Shown: one piece after another, positions 44,799-57,140 of the stretch | Numbering within the stretch: the first letter of the stretch is position 1 | Layout: each line of letters starts with the position of its first letter | NCBI GenBank assembly: GCA_016490735.1 | Contig: JAEMWC010000166.1 | Span: forward strand, 771,001-835,000 | Direction: 5' to 3' | DNA: 64,000 bases | Origin: Pachyseris speciosa | Taxonomy: Eukaryota > Cnidaria > Anthozoa > Scleractinia > Pachyseridae | Notes under the pieces: model-generated | The model's database searches: none | The model's input: only the letters and a program-made list of their open reading frames with translations | Told to the model about the DNA's origin: nothing | Translations under genes and position numbers: made by a program

Positions 44799-44870
44799 GC
44801 TCCGGTAGTGTAGTGGTTATCACGCCCGACTAGTAACTGGGGAACGTCGGTTCGATTCCGACTCGGGGCA
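44799..44870 (+). tRNA. tRNA-Thr(AGT)-like gene, copy 2
   Basis: This copy is identical to copy 1 by eye, 323 bp downstream, with the same flanks and T5 terminator. Identical copies and flanks mean recent tandem duplication of the whole unit. Confidence 0.65.
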
Positions 44871-46118
44871 AAAAGTTTTTCTTTCAATAGAGATGTGTGT
44901 CGAAAGCTGAGTGGCAAACTGTGTTTGCATGGTTCCGTAAGTATATTGTTCTACGGCTTTCATGGCTTCGAAGGTATTTACATATATATATTTCTAATTC
45001 CCGTCCAGGGAATTTAGAAGCCAGGAAACACACAAAAGTCTCGAAAGAAAAATGTTCCGAGGAATGGCCGACGTGCGATACTACTCACTTTCTAAAGTGT
45101 GTTTGCATGGTTCCGTAAGTATATTCCGTAAGTATATTGTTCTACGGCTTTCATGGCTTCGAAGGTATTTACATATATAAATATCAACACGGTCCCAAGA
45201 ATTAGAGGGCGATGTGGGCGAGGTTGAAAAGGTAGCCCAAAGGAAACGTAAATACGTTTTTTCTGTGTTTTACTTTATGTCTGTGTTTTACTTCATGTCA
45301 GCATTTAAACTCTTCAGTCGATACCAGTGAGGTTTAAAAAAAATGTGAAGTGCTTTGACAGGTTAAAGAATTACAAATGAGCAGACAACTGAGTGACCTT
45401 TCGGTGGTGATGGGGGAAGCATGTCGGGATAACTCGTCTCATGATATGTCTTCTGACACAGCCAAGGTATTCATTACCACAGGGATATGTAGGGTTACTT
45501 TAAGGCAAAGTGAGGATATGAGATATATTCGCCCAAGGGAGAAACACACGGGGAATATCAACACGGTGCCAAGAATAAGAGGGCGATATGGGCAAGGTTG
45601 CAAAGGTATCGCAAAGCAAACGTAATTATGTTTTTCTGTGTTTTACTTTATGACATGCCGACCACCGAAAATAAATACTTTTGTTTGTTAATGCATGTTT
45701 TTCTTGCTTTAAGTTTTAGTTTCTGCACGCCGATCAAGAACAAAAACTTTTGTCTTCTACGGGTTAACCAATAAAACTGCTCTTGTACTACTTGGTTCAG
45801 CTCTTGTTTTAGGTTACGTTTGTCTCTCAGAATATTTCGGACAGTATATTCCATCGGTATCTCTGTGAAGGCTTGTCTCCCCATGTGATCCGCTGGTGCT
45901 CCTCACAACATACCTAGGGTCAAACAGAGTTCATACGCCACAGCGTGTTTATCAAAGCCTTCGTATTTGAAAATGCCAATTTTCTTTGTCCTGACAACTA
46001 AAAATGTGTATTATCTCTTAAATTGTATATTTTCTCTATTTTAGCCGGATAATGCCGACATTTTGGCATGTCCCTGTGTTCGCTTCCCGAGCGAGCACGT
46101 TTCGTTAAAGCGTTTCGT

Positions 46119-46398
46119 TAGAGCAGTTTTCAATTGAGTGTCGAAAGTAATTATGGTTTTGCTTTGGTTTTGCATTGATTCGCTCTGTGATTGGCCAGGA
46201 AAACTCGCGCCACTTTCTCAACCAATGAAAAGCAAAACCAATTGTGATTTGCACGCGCGTATTTCCCCGCACTTTACGCCGGCTACATGTAATTGCTTCG
46301 TATTCTGATTGGCTTATTGCACTGCTTACTTCTGTTGTGATTGGTCAGAGTAATTGCTTTGGTTTTGGTTTTACAACACTCAGTTGAAAAGCGCTCTA
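46119..46398. repeat. MITE, TAGAGCAGTTTTCAATTGAG ends, copy 1
   Basis: The left end TAGAGCAGTTTTCAATTGAG is matched inverted at the right end (CAGTTGAAAAGCGCTCTA). The interior carries TTTGGTTTTGC and CTCTGTGATTGGCC blocks. The second copy is at 63586-63868. Confidence 0.88.
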
Positions 46399-47966
46399 AT
46401 TCCCTCAGTCTTCTTTTCTTTGATTGTTGACTTAGCCCGCCTAGTTCTACTTTCCCGATCACCCCGACCGTGTGTCGCAGACCGCCGCAGACGCCGGGGA
46501 CAAACCTGCAACGCGACGCAGGCTGATCGCCGATCATGGCGCCGATCGTGTCGTAGACAGATAGCAGACCGTCAATAAGATCATATGGAAACCAGGCTTA
46601 AGGGTTGTATGCACTGTGTCATTCCTCACATACCGACAGGTCACGTGACACGGGGGTGTTGCTTGACCGAAATTTTACGGCTCAGCTGAACCATGCTTAC
46701 GGATACTGCGAGCGGATTTGTTGTTGTAACTGCTATCAAACGGACTTAGCTTTCCTTGGCTGGCGAATTCAGCAGTACGGCTTTGTGTTCAGTGTGAGGT
46801 CGGATAATGAATCGCGCAAATCTAGTTTCCCGCGAGTTCGAGCCGCCTGTTAAACTTAAAGAACTTTGCCAATTTTATGAGGCTGCCACTTTTAGTCTTT
46901 CATCAGAGTTATGGTCCATAGTGGTGAACATTTATTTTCAGGGTCGTCTTCTGGACTGTTCAAGGGCTGGAGGTTTAGGGCGGGCGTTGAGGGCTGGGGA
47001 TCACGCCGGAAATAATTTTAACAGCAAATAGACTGTCTATATGGTTTCTATACGGCTTATAAATGGAAGCACCGAAGCGTACGCAATTGGGGTTGCAAAT
47101 CGAGAAAGGCAACCCTCTGCTAACAATGAAAACAGCTCATGCCCATATTCAGTTGTCATGATGACCGTAGGTTTACATACCGAGCACCAACAGAATTCAA
47201 TCCAGCGATCCACGCACATCAATTGGCTAAACGACAACAGCCAATTACTATTCTGACTATTGTTTACTTAAAACGGGATAAAAACACATTTATTAACGCG
47301 ACTGATCCGCAAATAGCTCTGGCTAATCTAGACGGATCAGTCATTTATATATAAGGAATTAAAAAAAATAATAAAATAAATAAATAAGTAAGTAAGTAAA
47401 ATAAAAAAAAAGTCACTAAACTATTACAATATTACTATAAGATATGCATTAGATTACTACATTACGCTAACTGATTTACTACATTACGTCAACTGGCAGA
47501 GACAATTTTCATGTAGTTAAAGTAAAGAAATAAAGAAATAGTACAAGCAAAGCAGACTGGAAAGTAGAGAAAAGAGAATTGTGGTAAACGCCTGTAAGCG
47601 AAGTATATAGCTATAAGGCACAATAATTACTTTCTTTACTTGTAAATTAAAAGCAGCAGCCAACTCGAAAGCTTTTTGGCTGTTGCACACTGATTCAAAA
47701 TTGTACATATAGCTATATAACTTTTTCTGTAGTTTCTTTCTTTTTTTTTTCTTCTTTGTACCTGAATAGTGTGAATAAAGATTGTTGTTGTTGTTAAAAA
47801 TACGCCTGTCAGGAGTGGACACACTAAACGTTGAAGCACATTATAACCCCTAAGGTTATCTTTCGACTAATACACTCAGATTTGTGCTTTTTCTCATCTC
47901 CAGGCTGAGGTATTCATAAGCCTAGCAGTGCCGGGCAGCTGTTTCGTCCTACTTGGAACTCGTCAG
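46399..47966. other. Unassigned intergenic stretch
   Basis: Only short unrelated ORFs are present. A TAAG/TAAA low-complexity run lies near 47365-47410, and GTTGTTGTTGTT follows an AATAAA at about 47774-47795. Confidence 0.45.
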
Positions 47967-47969
47967 CAC

Positions 47970-48480
47970 TATGTAAGGGCCTGTTTACATGGAGCTGAAG
48001 GGAGGGTGCCCCGGCTAACCGAGTTACCCCAGACGCTTCTTTAGAAAACACATTGAAGCGTTTACATGTTAGACAGGGCAGCCCGCCATCCCGGGGCACC
48101 ATTCTAGGCCGGCTAGCTTTTTGCCATAAAAAAAGGTTCGTGCCGGGTTATCACGGCTAGCCAAGGTGAGAAGACTGTGAAAGCAGCGTTATATCCCAGG
48201 TCAGCTTTTAAAGCTACCTTCCTCTGGTGACAACGATCAATTACCAGAGTGCAAAATAACGACCCTACACACTAAAAAGCGGCCGCTAACGGAATGAGCG
48301 ATCAAAAATTTGAACTTACCGTTAAAAAGTTTCTTTTGTCCGCCATCTTGTCTGTAGTTAGCGACCACTCAAAAGATAGCCCGCTGACTATCCCGCTTAG
48401 CCGGAGAGTTGCATGTAAACGCGGGCTTTGTTTTAACCCCCCTAGCCGGAGCACCCTCCCTCCATCAACAGACCCTAAAG
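47970..48480. repeat. Probable MITE with diverged inverted ends
   Basis: Blocks near the left end (GGGAGGGTGCCCCGGCTA and GTTTACATG) are matched inverted near 48405-48465 (TAGCCGGAGCACCCTCCC and CATGTAAACGCGGG). The pairing is imperfect and the borders are uncertain. The ORFs inside are not credible genes. Confidence 0.5.
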
Positions 48481-48718
48481 CAGTAGTAACACTCGTGGCG
48501 CACAATTCCCCAGAGGTCCACCACGGGTACAACATGTGTTGGGTTGATGCGTTGGGGGAAATAACAACATCCCCCATTTGGCCGTATCTGTCCACTGATA
48601 GGCTTTTCTCAGCTTTGAGGTGAACAAATGCAAATACCTGAGTGTATCATTCCAGTTATTTCCTATGGAGAAATAAACATCAATGTTATGTTGAGCTCCG
48701 GATCCCCTTGGGGGTAAG

Positions 48719-49142
48719 CACAGGCAGCCCAAGCTCGATATATGAGTATCTGTACTGTCCTATATTACGCGAGAGACGAAATATTTGGATTTGTACGGGG
48801 AAAACGGTTTTTCTCAAAATTCAAAAAAATCTTTACGATTTCCAATAAAAAATAGCTTACCTTGCTTCAGTCTTGTGTTTCTTTGTCTCTGGTACGGATC
48901 TTTAGGGAAAAGAAGAGAGACCAAAAACCACCTAAATGAAATGGCTCTCAATCGACCCAGAATCCATACCAGAGACGAAGAAACACAATACTGGAGCAAG
49001 GTAAGCTATTTTTTATTTGAAATCGTAAATATTTTTTTGAATTTTGATAAAAACAGTTTTCCCCATACAAATCCTTATATTTCGTCTCTTGCGTAATATA
49101 GTACAGTACAGATACTCATATATCGAGCTTGGGCTACCTGTG
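48719..49142. repeat. Long hairpin MITE, about 190-bp arms
   Basis: CACAGGCAGCCCAAGCTCGA at the left and its inverse at the right begin arms that pair almost throughout. Inner matches include ATGAGTATCTGTACTGT, AAATAGCTTACCTTGC and the TGTTTCTTTGTCTCTGGTA region, around a 50-bp centre. Confidence 0.85.
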
Positions 49143-49556
49143 GGGTAAGTGTTTTGCGATTGAAAGGTCTTGCCAACACAAAACTTTGACTTAGTAAGAG
49201 ACTAGTTAGACAACATACCAAATCTAGACCGAGATCACAGAACAAGAATTGGGTGGTTTTGAGTCGACAAGGCTCGAGAAATAAGACTGAAATGTCGGCC
49301 GGCGCAAATCAATAAAATGTAATCGCATCCATCCACAGGCAAAAAATAGGCGTATGAAATCAAATACATCGAGGTGAATAGATTTAATCTCTAGGGCTAA
49401 AGTAAGGCTCTGTCATTGTTGGAAAAATGATAACAAAACAGGTCACAGAAGACATGTATTCACGAAAGACCATAAATCAGCACGAATTAAGACAACAGTC
49501 AGGGATACGTGGGTAGAGTATGAGTCACACAGGGAAAACTGTTCCAGATGACAGAC

Positions 49557-49966
49557 TCACTGCCCGGGGGGTACTCCCAGAAAAGGTGGGTGGGGGTGTG
49601 CGGCCTGCTTTCTGAAACCTTACCCTATTTCAGACCAAAATTTGCGATTTCCACTAGCCATTTTCAGACCTGACAAAAAATCCGATACCCTATTCCGGAG
49701 ACCTATTTTACGTACACGGTTGGCGTATACATAATTTGAGAAGGGCTTTTGTTGATGGTCTTATCGGCTGATGATGAAGAAGTAGCTTAGCTTATTCTAA
49801 AAAAAACATACCCAATTGAAGACTAGAGTGCACAAACTATACCCTGTTTCAGACCAAAATGGTCAAAATCGATACCTTATTTCGACCAAAACGGATTAAA
49901 AAACCATACCCTTTGGGGCCGCACATGCCTATATAGCCCATGAAGGGAGTAATTCCCGGGACTCAC
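49557..49966. repeat. MITE with CCGGGGGGTACTCCC-type ends
   Basis: The left end is TCACTGCCCGGGGGGTACTC and the right end is the diverged inverse of it (GGGAGTAATTCCCGGGACTC). ACCCTATTTCAGACCAAAA recurs inside. I recall this end sequence from other anthozoan genomes. Confidence 0.65.
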
Positions 49967-51374
49967 CGACAGTTCGAAGTGACTAGCATAGTATGGCCAT
50001 GTGCAAAATCTATGTTTGAGTAGTGGGGCGAGGAGGGAAGGGTTAGCCTCCAAAAGCAGTGTGTACTTGACACCCCACTGATACATTTGCTACCAAACAA
50101 GACACCATGACATGAAAATGGACTACGGAAACATATCTGGGATAAAACGAGGAGTATGGAACGTTTCCCGTACTGCTTATAAGATAAGGAACGCTGTGGA
50201 CCCCGCAAAACATGAAAAAGATGAAATTTGTCCTGCGCCTGTGTTGCAAGTGGAAGCAACCAGTTGGTCAGGTTTTGTAACATCACCCTAAATGTGATTA
50301 AGTGGCTCCACATTTCCATCATAACAGGCACCGCGCAGGGGGAGGGGCTGGGGGGGGGGGGGGGGCTTTAGCTCCCCACTTTTCAACAGTAAAACTGAGC
50401 AAGTAATACTAAAAGTAATCGAAGTTACTTTTTTATTTAACCTTTTATCGAAAACTGATTATTCTGTTTTAAAACACAGCTGTTTTGTTGCTGAAAGTAT
50501 AATTTTAAATGCATTTCCAGCCATTTCAGAGGACTTTAATTTAAAAAAATTTCCAGGGGAGCATGCCCCCGAACCCCCCTAGTTGACTCACGCTAAGGCG
50601 TTCGAAGTGAGCCCCTCCAGTTGCAAGCTTGCTGCGCGGGCCCTGCATAAGAAGTTTCATCTTAAGTCGTAGCTGGGGAATGTCAAAAGAAACTTTTTCA
50701 ATCTACATTTTATCTTTTTTTTTCATTTTGTTAAAAACAAACAAACAAACAAAAGAGGAAATTTGTCGTGGGCCTGTGTTGCAAGTGGAAGAAACAAGTT
50801 CATCAGATTTCGTATGACCACCCTCCCCATATCTTTAATGGATCCAGATTTCTAGTTTCATCTCAAGTCGCTGCTGGAGAATGTAGAAAGCAACCTTTTA
50901 ATCTTTAATCTACATTTTATCTTTTTTTTCATTTTGTTTACCAGTTCTTGCGTGGCATTAGTGTAGTTGACTGTCGATCTCAACCAGCCTTATTAAACCT
51001 CTTGCCAAGCCGCAAAAGCAACACTACTTCGTGCCAATTGTCAAGGTATTATATTTGTATATAGAACTTCCTTTTGCATCCATTACACTGCAGCTAGGCT
51101 GGGATCATCTCTACCCACTTTGGGCCTGCTCTGCTCAATATTACAAATATCTTTCCAAACAAACCGAACTGATAGAACGAGGCCTTTACAGAAATCCTTC
51201 AGCTGACTCAAAATTAGTCATACATGATGTTTTAGTGACCGTCGACACAGAAGATCACACATTTCATAATATATATATTTAGCCAAGCCTAAAAGCGGAG
51301 CTCCAAAAGCATTCTTTTTCTACTGGCATTTACATATAGTCTGCTTGTCATATCACCCATCTGACCTCACTCAA
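49967..51374. other. Unassigned intergenic stretch
   Basis: It contains a G-run at 50349-50365 and two similar blocks (GTCGTAGCTGGGGAATGT near 50664 and GTCGCTGCTGGAGAATGT near 50866), each followed by CTACATTTTATC. These mark a local duplication of about 200 bp. No gene is recognised. Confidence 0.45.
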
Positions 51375-51383
51375 GCTACAGAC

Positions 51384-52040
51384 CATCCTCGGAGACCCAG
51401 GGGCAGATAGTCGGGACGGGACGAAGATTCGGGACGAACGAAAGTTTACAAGACAGTCGGGAGAGCCCCTGGGAACATTTCTTTATCGGACTCGTTCCAG
51501 AAGCTATTGAAATCCAGCTTCGTGATTGGGCGGAAATTTTCTGGCAAGGAATTTTTTTCTGCCCAATCGTCGATCAGCTTATATATCGCACTCCTTTCGT
51601 GACTCCTTACACCAACAAGTAAGCGGTCAATCTGATGTCGACCATATTTTTAGTGGGTCCACTTGTCTCGTTCGTTCGACAAATTTATCCTACGAGGAAC
51701 ATTTTGGTGGCAAGGGACCCACAAAGAACAAGCAACAATCACTTGAAAGGAACTAGAAAAATCAAAATGAAGATCGACCGCAGGCATCATAAACTTCACG
51801 CGAAGAACAGCATGTAACTCGGTCTCTTTCTCTGGTTACGATCGTTGTTTGGTTTGGGCTTTTTTCTCTGGTTTACGTACGTGGAGTGGGCCGCTCCTGA
51901 AACTCTTCGGGGCGATGAAATTTCTGTTGCACGGGCCGGACAAGTTTGCCGATCAGGCGAGAAGCACACAGCTCGGCGTTTTAAGTTATCGAACCTTGCA
52001 ATCGACCGTCTCAGCTCAATTTCGAGAGAGATCACAAAAA
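51384..52040 (+). repeat. Left TIR of the Mutator-like element
   Basis: Blocks such as GGGACGAAGATTCGGGACGA, GGAAATTTTCTGGCAAGGAA and GCGATGAAATTTCTGTTGCA are repeated inverted in the right TIR. Confidence 0.8.
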
Positions 52041-54189
52041 GGCCTTAGAGAAAGTGTACAGTTACACTGTGATACATTGCAATGTTTTGGTTTTCATATA
52101 TTTGACTGGTATCTGTTGGCCAATATGCTTTTCTTACCAAGGTGTGCATAAAAATATTGCAGATTGCCTTGCAGTTGTGATAATTGCTAATTGTGCTAAC
52201 TGCTAATTGTGTGCACATGTAAGATGCATGGTTATTTGCACAAGCTTTCCATGAACTCTTTTACCACAGTGGTGCTGAGCTCAGTTAAAAATTTAGTTTT
52301 TAAAAGTTTTAAAAACATGATTTAGAGTGGGCCTTGCTGGAAACATTTACATTATGTTGACTGTGCTGCAACTTTTAAGTAGCAATTTTTCAGATAAAGT
52401 TGTTTACAAGTTGATGCAGGATGTTTAGTGTCTTGTATGCACTCTTGTTTTTATAAACGCTCAAGTGTATCCATAATATAACAATTATTAAATTCCATTT
52501 TTGCATGATACGGTTGTAGTTGCTGTGATTGCTAAGCCAGTGGTACACCAGGAAAAGACGATTTCTCCTGTGAGACCACACCAATTTTGGAATGGGTTCT
52601 TCCTATCACCGCCCTCTTCCTTGACAATTATTAAAACATGAGAGAGTGCTTCCAGTTAATTAAGGAACCATGTTTTCAGTTCCTCACATAGTGTAAATGT
52701 GTCTTGTGCCGAAAGACCCTTGATAACCACCTACTGACAAATTAATCTCAACTATGCAGTTCACTGAATCAAACAGGCTGATACAATGGTATGGCTAAGT
52801 ATAGTTAAATTATTTTCAGGTAAGTTTCAAACCAAAGAACACTACACACAAAACATACCCATAACCTCAATACAGTTACAAAATATGTTAACATGGTCAC
52901 TCAGTAAGATATCCCCTTTAGATAAAGTGGAAAAAAAAAACTAAAACAAAAAAAAAACAATAAAATAACAAATAAAACTAGAAGGGATTGTTATTTCATT
53001 TAGTTTTTGTTTAGAAGTTTTCTTGATAGTGAGATGTAACTTTAAATTCAAGTTTTCAATGCAATCTGTTGGATATTGTAGTGATTATTTGTCACAAACC
53101 TTATGGCCTCAGAGTTTTTATTAGGTTTTAGAGTAGCTGACTGGAATCTAACAGAAGGTGGCTTGTTGATGAGAATTTAAACAGCCTTCAAAAAACGTTG
53201 GAAACTATTCATTGAAAAGCAGGTGGCTCAAAATTTAAAGAAACCACTTTTTAGCCAGCTGCCAGCACTTCAGGAGAAGTCTACCTTGTACTAAATGAAA
53301 TTTCCAATGAGTATACCCAAGATGAAATTACACCCTCAGTTTCAGAGGGGGGTACAAAAAAATTTTAAATTGTTCTTAAAATTTAATTGTCCATCTGTTA
53401 TCTGTTGGTCTTTCACTTTGCTTTTCTACAGCCGCCCAAAAGGGTCAATCACAAATCAATTTACCAAAACAAAAATCAGTTTCCCTTAACATGAAACAGT
53501 TTCTCAAGACACAAACAATTTCCTGAAACACAAGTCAGTCTACCATCATCATTCACTGAAACACCTGTAATAGGCTAATCACAGCAAGTGCACTGCACAA
53601 GATGTTCAGCAATACCATATCACACTGCCTAATTCTTAGGAGCTATGAAAGCCCTGTAATGCTACAAAAGGTATCAGGTCAATACCGTACCACAATTACC
53701 ATGCAAAACATCTGCCACAAATCTGCTAAGGTCTCAAAAAATTATGCTAACTCTACCAATAGTAAGGAAAACATTAAGTGTCTATATGCTCATGAGAGTG
53801 ATGATGTTTGTAAAAAATCTGTTTTCATCTTAACATAATACATGCCATTTTCCATTCCTTTCCCCCCAAAACACTGGAGTAGTTTCTATTCGAGTCTTAC
53901 TCTATAACCAAGGTAATCACCTATTTCAAAAGCATAATCTGAACTCACATCAACGTCAAAACGGCATCTGTATGCAAGAGAATGTCAGAGTATTGGGAAA
54001 CTGATTTTGATTTGATAAATTGGTTTGTGATTTCGGCCTCCGTACTTTTCCACACAAAAGCAGCCTTCAAGCCCAATGACCTTAACCACTTTAACCTGGT
54101 CTATATGATTGCCATAATATAAGCGGATGGAGAGACAACCACGACTACAGGTAAGTTACTTTAAACTGGATTTTCTCAGGCCATATTTC
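52041..54189. other. Interior of the Mutator-like element
   Basis: This is 2.1 kb of AT-rich sequence with only short ORFs. No transposase motif is seen. Confidence 0.6.
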
Positions 54190-54885
54190 AAGGTCTCTCG
54201 AAACTGAGCTGAGCTCATCTGAGACGCGACTTCGAGTAGATTGTAAGTAGTGGAAGGTTCGATTTCGTGAGCAAAACAAAATTCAACGGCTGTGTTTCAC
54301 TCGCGCGATCGGTAAACTTGCCTGGCCTGTGCAACAGAAATTCCATCGCCCAGAAAAGTTTCAGGAGCGGCCCACTGCCTGTGAGCACACCAGAGAAAAA
54401 CATAAGCTCATACCAAACAACAACAATGTGGCCGAGTTGTCAACAATCTGCAACAACTCTTCGCGTGAAGTTTACGATACCTGCGATCGGTCTTCATCTT
54501 GATTTTTCTAGTTCCTTACAAGTGATTTTTGCTTGAGTAGAAGTTGAATTTGTCGATATCTGGATTTTGTGGGCCCCTTTCCATCATAACTTTTCTCGAA
54601 GTGTCGATACAGAGATCGAAACTATGGCTGACAGCAGATTGGACGTTTGACCCTCGGTATAAGAAGTCACGAAAGGAGTGCGATATATAAGCTGATCGCC
54701 GATTGGGCAGAAAAAAATTCCTTGCCAGAAAATTTCCGCCCAATCAGGAAACTGGATTTCAATAGCTTCTGGAACGAGTCCGATAAAGAAATGTTCCCAG
54801 GGGCTCTCCCGACTGTCTTGTAAACTTTCGTTCGTCCCGAATCTTCGTCCCGTCCCGACTATCTGCCCCTGGGTCTCCGAGGATG
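54190..54885 (-). repeat. Right TIR of the Mutator-like element
   Basis: It is the reverse complement of the left TIR. The match is strong in the outer 230 bp and patchy further in, because of small insertions. Confidence 0.8.
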
Positions 54886-54939
54886 GCTACAGACCCAAAG
54901 CTGTAGAAAATAGTATGGAAAGGTGATCTGAGCCAGTGG

Positions 54940-55078
54940 CACAGTGGATTTGGACCCCACGTGGATTTGCACCCTCCAGTCCAGATCTGCTTGTGGATCA
55001 GATTTGGACCCCCTAGTCCAGAACTGCTAGCAGATATGAATCCCCTTTTACGAATTTGGACCCCCACCCCTCCTAAAA
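54940..55078. repeat. Short repeats of ATTTGGACCCC
   Basis: GGATTTGGACCCC, GATTTGGACCCCC and AATTTGGACCCCC recur three times in 120 bp, with a related GGATTTGCACCC and two CCAGATC/CCAGAACTGC blocks. It is a small, diverged tandem repeat. Confidence 0.6.
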
Positions 55079-55089
55079 ACAAGCGTTCT

Positions 55090-56780
55090 ATTGAGTAAGG
55101 TAATAAAAATTCCTTTCCAAACTGAGTTTGGAGATGTTAAAAAAGCAAAATAAAAGTATTGAGGTAGGTTTTTTTTTAAATAATCTTTAATACCTTGTGT
55201 AAAAAAGAACCTGCAAAGCTAGTTTTCATCTATAAATTTTTAAAACAAAACATTTCTTAACATCTTAGAACAATACCTAAGGACAGGTCTGTTTCCCCGT
55301 TCAACTGTAGGCAACTTAGTTACATACTTAGCTACTTAGGTATGGTTTAGAGCCACTAGAAATTGGTGGAGAAGCCTGGTGATTGCTCCTTGGAATCAGT
55401 ATCACATCAGATATATAGTGATTCAGATCATCACTTCATAATGAATGCAATTTCAATTATCCACAGCCTCCCATAAGACAGTCAGAAATCGGAAATTGTG
55501 TATCCTCTGGATATATGTATGCCTCACAAAAATTATGAAAGAAAGATACATGGAAATCAATAAAAATATTTAGATGCCATGAATTAAGACCAAGATATTT
55601 ATTTTGATCAATTACTTCTTGACCTTACTATCACAAAAAAAAACTGCTTGCTAACATTAAGCTCATCACTCAATGCACCTACAGTGTTTTCAAAAAGAAA
55701 TCCAGCTGCTCTTCTGGCCAGTTAAGTGCAAGACCAAACAACTTGATAATAATATATTGGGCATTTGGTTGATACCACTATCAAGGTGATTCATCAAAGC
55801 AAAAGTGCTGGAAATCCGTTAGCCATCTTAACTTGATCTTAACATACTTCATCAAACATCAGAGATTCCATTAAACATTAATGCCAAATGTCATCCAAAC
55901 ATCCCACAAGATTGGTGTGACCAGCTACTAATAAAATTAATTGAAAGACTGTATGCAGGAGGAGGAAGTCCAAAGGATGTGTACATTGATGAGAAAGAGC
56001 TTATTTTAAGTTTAATTTTAAGTTTTAAGTTTAATAATACTTTGTCATGTGAATACAACTAAGTTGATACAAAACAAAAAAGTGCATGACTGGAGAATAA
56101 TTGGGAGAAACTAAATTCCCATACAAAGAATATTATCTAATATTACACATTCTAAAAACTAAGAGGTGAAATTTAAACGTGGCCCAAAGCTAACCTAATC
56201 AAATTAAATCAAATACTTGTCTCTTACAAGTCACCCCTGATTTGAGATTGAGACTAAAAATCATGAAGTAATCCAAAGCAAACCTAATTAAATTACATAC
56301 TTGTCACTCACAAGCTACATCTGATTTAAAATTGACACTAATAATGTAATAGATAGGACTTAAAACTGCTTAAAGAAGGTGCATGCATGATGTTCGATGG
56401 AACACCATTCCAGTCTGTTATGTAGCGATTAAGAAAAGAAAAGCTGAAGGCCATATATATATTTAGCCATGCCAAGCCTAGAATCGGAGCTGCACACTCT
56501 CACCGAGCAACTTCGCAAGAGTTTATTTGGGCCAGTTTAATTTGTGTCCAAAACAATTGAGCAGCAGCAGGGAAAACGAAGAGTTTTCGATAGTAAACGT
56601 TTGCAAAAAAGAAAAAATAAAGACGGACATTCTTGAGTCTAACTACTTTGAGATGAAAGCGTAAAGGGATTCAAAGCGGATCAAAAAAAAAAAAAACAAA
56701 ACAAAACAAAAACACTGCAAGCGAACAAAGTACGATGCTCGAAGAAGGAGAAGGTGGAGAAATTAAACAAGACTAGCTAG
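55090..56780. other. Unassigned intergenic stretch
   Basis: No gene is recognised. A block at about 56452-56492 (ATATATTTAGCCATGCCAAG) resembles 51272-51305, so a dispersed repeat is present. Confidence 0.45.
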
Positions 56781-56789
56781 TAATTAAAA

Positions 56790-57140
56790 TAGCTTGTCAT
56801 GATAAAACTAGGAAAATCGGTATTTACTTTGACATAAATGCCCCTAGAAAAAAAAATAAAGGGTACAAACTCTTCGTTTACAGCAGTCAACAGGAATTGA
56901 CCGCGGTTCAGAAACAATATAACAACAAACATAAGACTTATTACAAGAAAACAAAGCACAACATGAATAATATTTCTTCGAAGATTCTTGGAGAAGGTGC
57001 AGAAATTGGACAGGTAACAAAACTATCTTGTATTAAACTAGAAAATTTCCTTAGCAGATTTGACATAAATGTCCGTAGAAAAGACAAAAAAGAGGTCCGT
57101 ACCTGATCGTTTAGAGCAGTCAACAGGAATCACTGAGACA
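56790..57140. repeat. Two diverged direct copies, about 230 bp apart
   Basis: AAACTAG.AAA, TTGACATAAATG.CC.TAGAAAA and CAGTCAACAGGAAT occur in the same order near 56803-56896 and 57027-57132. This is an old tandem duplication with no coding evidence. Confidence 0.6.

Larger units (their letters stand above)
44246..45179. mobile_element. 934-bp insertion carrying a tRNA-Thr-like tandem array
   Basis: AATATCAACACG occurs at both borders (44234-44245 and 45180-45191) but only once in the intact paralogous site at 45554-45565. The intervening 934 bp is therefore an insertion with a 12-bp target duplication. It contains an inverted partial unit (44246-44365). Three direct units of about 322 bp follow, starting at about 44366, 44689 and 45010. 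Units 1 and 2 hold a tRNA-like gene; unit 3 has lost it by deletion. The long target duplication fits LINE-type integration. Confidence 0.75.
43982..45650. repeat. Tandem duplication of about 370 bp, left copy split by an insertion
   Basis: The left copy is 43982-44245 continued at 45180 to about 45290, and the right copy is 45304 to about 45650. Shared blocks include AACTCTTCAGTCGATACC, GTGAAGTGCTTTGACAGGTT, GATAACTCGTCTCATGATAT and AGGGCGAT. The short ORFs starting MSRQ in both copies are not conserved as protein, since they are frameshifted relative to each other. Confidence 0.82.
51384..54885. mobile_element. Mutator-like element with very long TIRs, 3.5 kb
   Basis: It is flanked by a perfect 9-bp target duplication, GCTACAGAC, at 51375-51383 and 54886-54894. 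The ends CATCCTCGGAGACCCAGGGG are exact inverted repeats. The first 230 bp of each TIR is highly similar, and weaker similarity continues to about 52040 and back from about 54190. The interior has no long ORF, so the copy is non-autonomous. A 9-bp duplication with long TIRs fits the MULE superfamily. Confidence 0.85.

Noticed and set aside
44060..45625. Short ORFs starting MSRQ in both halves of the duplication
   Set aside because: The nucleotide sequence is shared but the translations diverge through frameshifts, so protein sequence is not conserved.
48294..48623. 109-codon ORF on the plus strand
   Set aside because: It overlaps an imperfect inverted repeat, with an equally long ORF on the opposite strand, as palindromes produce. 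No domain is recognised.
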